Translations under genes and position numbers: made by a program
DNA from: Woeseiaceae bacterium
GTDB lineage: Bacteria; Pseudomonadota; Gammaproteobacteria; Steroidobacterales; Woeseiaceae
Length of the DNA: 8,129 nucleotides
NCBI GenBank assembly: GCA_022615525.1
Contig: JAKEGN010000289.1
Span: 1-8,129 of the forward strand
Direction: 5' to 3'
Notes under the pieces: generated by a model
Told to the model about the DNA's origin: nothing
The model's input: the letters and a program-made list of their open reading frames with translations, nothing else
The model's database searches: none
Part shown: positions 7,569 through 8,129 of the stretch, piece after piece
Numbering within the stretch: the first letter of the stretch is position 1
Layout: each line of letters starts with the position of its first letter

Positions 7569-8129
7569 CTATTCGGACGGTGCCGCGTTGTTGGCAGCGC
7601 TCTCGCCTTCGGCAAGTGCATTCAGCACGGCGACTTTCGCACCGTCCTTGAGTCCGGCCTGGCCGACGGTAACGATGTTCTCGCCGTCGCTCAGCCCCTC
7701 GGTAATTTCGATGAAACCGTTCTGCGCATAACCGGTAACAACGGTTCTGCGATGTGCCACGTCGCCGTCAACGACGAAAAGGCTCGTCTCGCCGGCCTCG
7801 TCGACTATGGCGCTACGCGGTACCTGCAGCGCATTGGCGCGCATGTCGTAGACAATGCTTATGCGACCGAACATGCCGGGCTTCAGGCGCTGGCTGGCAT
7901 CCGTCACTTCTATGGTTATCTTGAATGTGCCGGTCTCCGGATCGACAACCGGGCTGACCCGTGCAACGGTAGCCGGAAAGTCGGATCCGGGAATTGCGTC
8001 CACGTGAATATTTGCGGATTGGCCGCTGTCTATCATCCGGTACTCGCGTTCGGGTACGTGCAGGTAAGCTATGAGAGGCTCCAGGCTGGTCACCTGGAAC
8101 GTCGGCGCATGCACATCTATGGTGTTGCC
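7569..8129 (-). CDS. RND efflux periplasmic adaptor subunit (HlyD/membrane fusion protein family), partial
   Basis: C-terminal 186 residues of the adaptor that joins an RND permease to a TolC-like channel; the N-terminus, the membrane anchor or signal, the alpha-hairpin and most of the lipoyl domain lie beyond the right edge. The frame is open through base 8129, reading GNTID before the GTG at 8114, so that GTG is an internal valine codon and not a start. Counting from the edge, residues 10-95 form the beta-barrel domain, with SLEPLIAYLHVPE (15-27), SPVVDPETGTFKI (59-71) and LKPGMFGRI (82-90), all typical of the family. Residues 97-170 form the membrane-proximal domain, with VPRSAI (103-108). 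The tail (171-186) is Ala/Glu-rich and probably disordered. It is the first visible gene of the operon and lies 27 bases upstream of the permease start. Whether the adaptor is a lipoprotein cannot be judged from this part. Confidence 0.93.
   Translation of the reverse strand, partial: GNTIDVHAPTFQVTSLEPLIAYLHVPEREYRMIDSGQSANIHVDAIPGSDFPATVARVSPVVDPETGTFKITIEVTDASQRLKPGMFGRISIVYDMRANALQVPRSAIVDEAGETSLFVVDGDVAHRRTVVTGYAQNGFIEITEGLSDGENIVTVGQAGLKDGAKVAVLNALAEGESAANNAAPSE

Noticed and set aside
7569..8114. Reading the adaptor as a complete 181-residue gene starting at GTG 8114
   Set aside because: The frame continues open to the window edge with family-like residues, and a complete adaptor would need a signal or anchor, hairpin and lipoyl domain, which are missing here.

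Overview
The window looks like moderately GC-rich proteobacterial chromosome, and every base except short junctions is coding. A tripartite RND efflux operon marks a Gram-negative with an outer membrane. The overall style of the proteins suggests a gammaproteobacterium, but that placement is an inference. I see no tRNA, rRNA, insertion sequence, CRISPR array or prophage signature.

Layout. On the + strand at the left edge (1-1197) is a metallopeptidase of family M24 (Xaa-Pro peptidase type). Its frame is open to the window edge, so its true N-terminus probably lies outside. It converges, with 27 bases between the stop codons, on a minus-strand operon that fills the rest of the window. In transcription order (right to left) the operon holds the C-terminal part of a periplasmic adaptor (membrane fusion protein, 8129-7569, cut by the right edge), a first RND permease of 1076 aa (7541-4311) and a second, different RND permease of 1026 aa (4305-1225). 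The gaps are 27 and 5 bases, so the three genes are almost certainly co-transcribed. The promoter must lie to the right of the window. No outer-membrane channel gene is visible.

How the genes work together. The adaptor would link the inner-membrane permeases to a TolC-like outer-membrane channel. Two unlike permeases behind one adaptor recall the MdtABC and MuxABC systems, where the two permeases form a mixed trimer. Both permeases keep the first of the two TM4 aspartates of AcrB but carry Asn in place of the second, and both carry Asn-Asn where AcrB has the TM10 Lys-Asn. Their proton-relay site therefore differs from textbook AcrB in the same way. The pair also differs from each other in the porter domain and in the cytoplasmic TM6-TM7 loop, which would fit a division of labour. 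The M24 peptidase shows no evident functional link to the pump; convergence argues for separate transcription.

Overall this is an ordinary core or accessory efflux locus rather than a clearly new system. The points worth a second look are the matching relay substitutions, the asymmetry of the two permeases, and the Trp-rich loop insertion in the first one.
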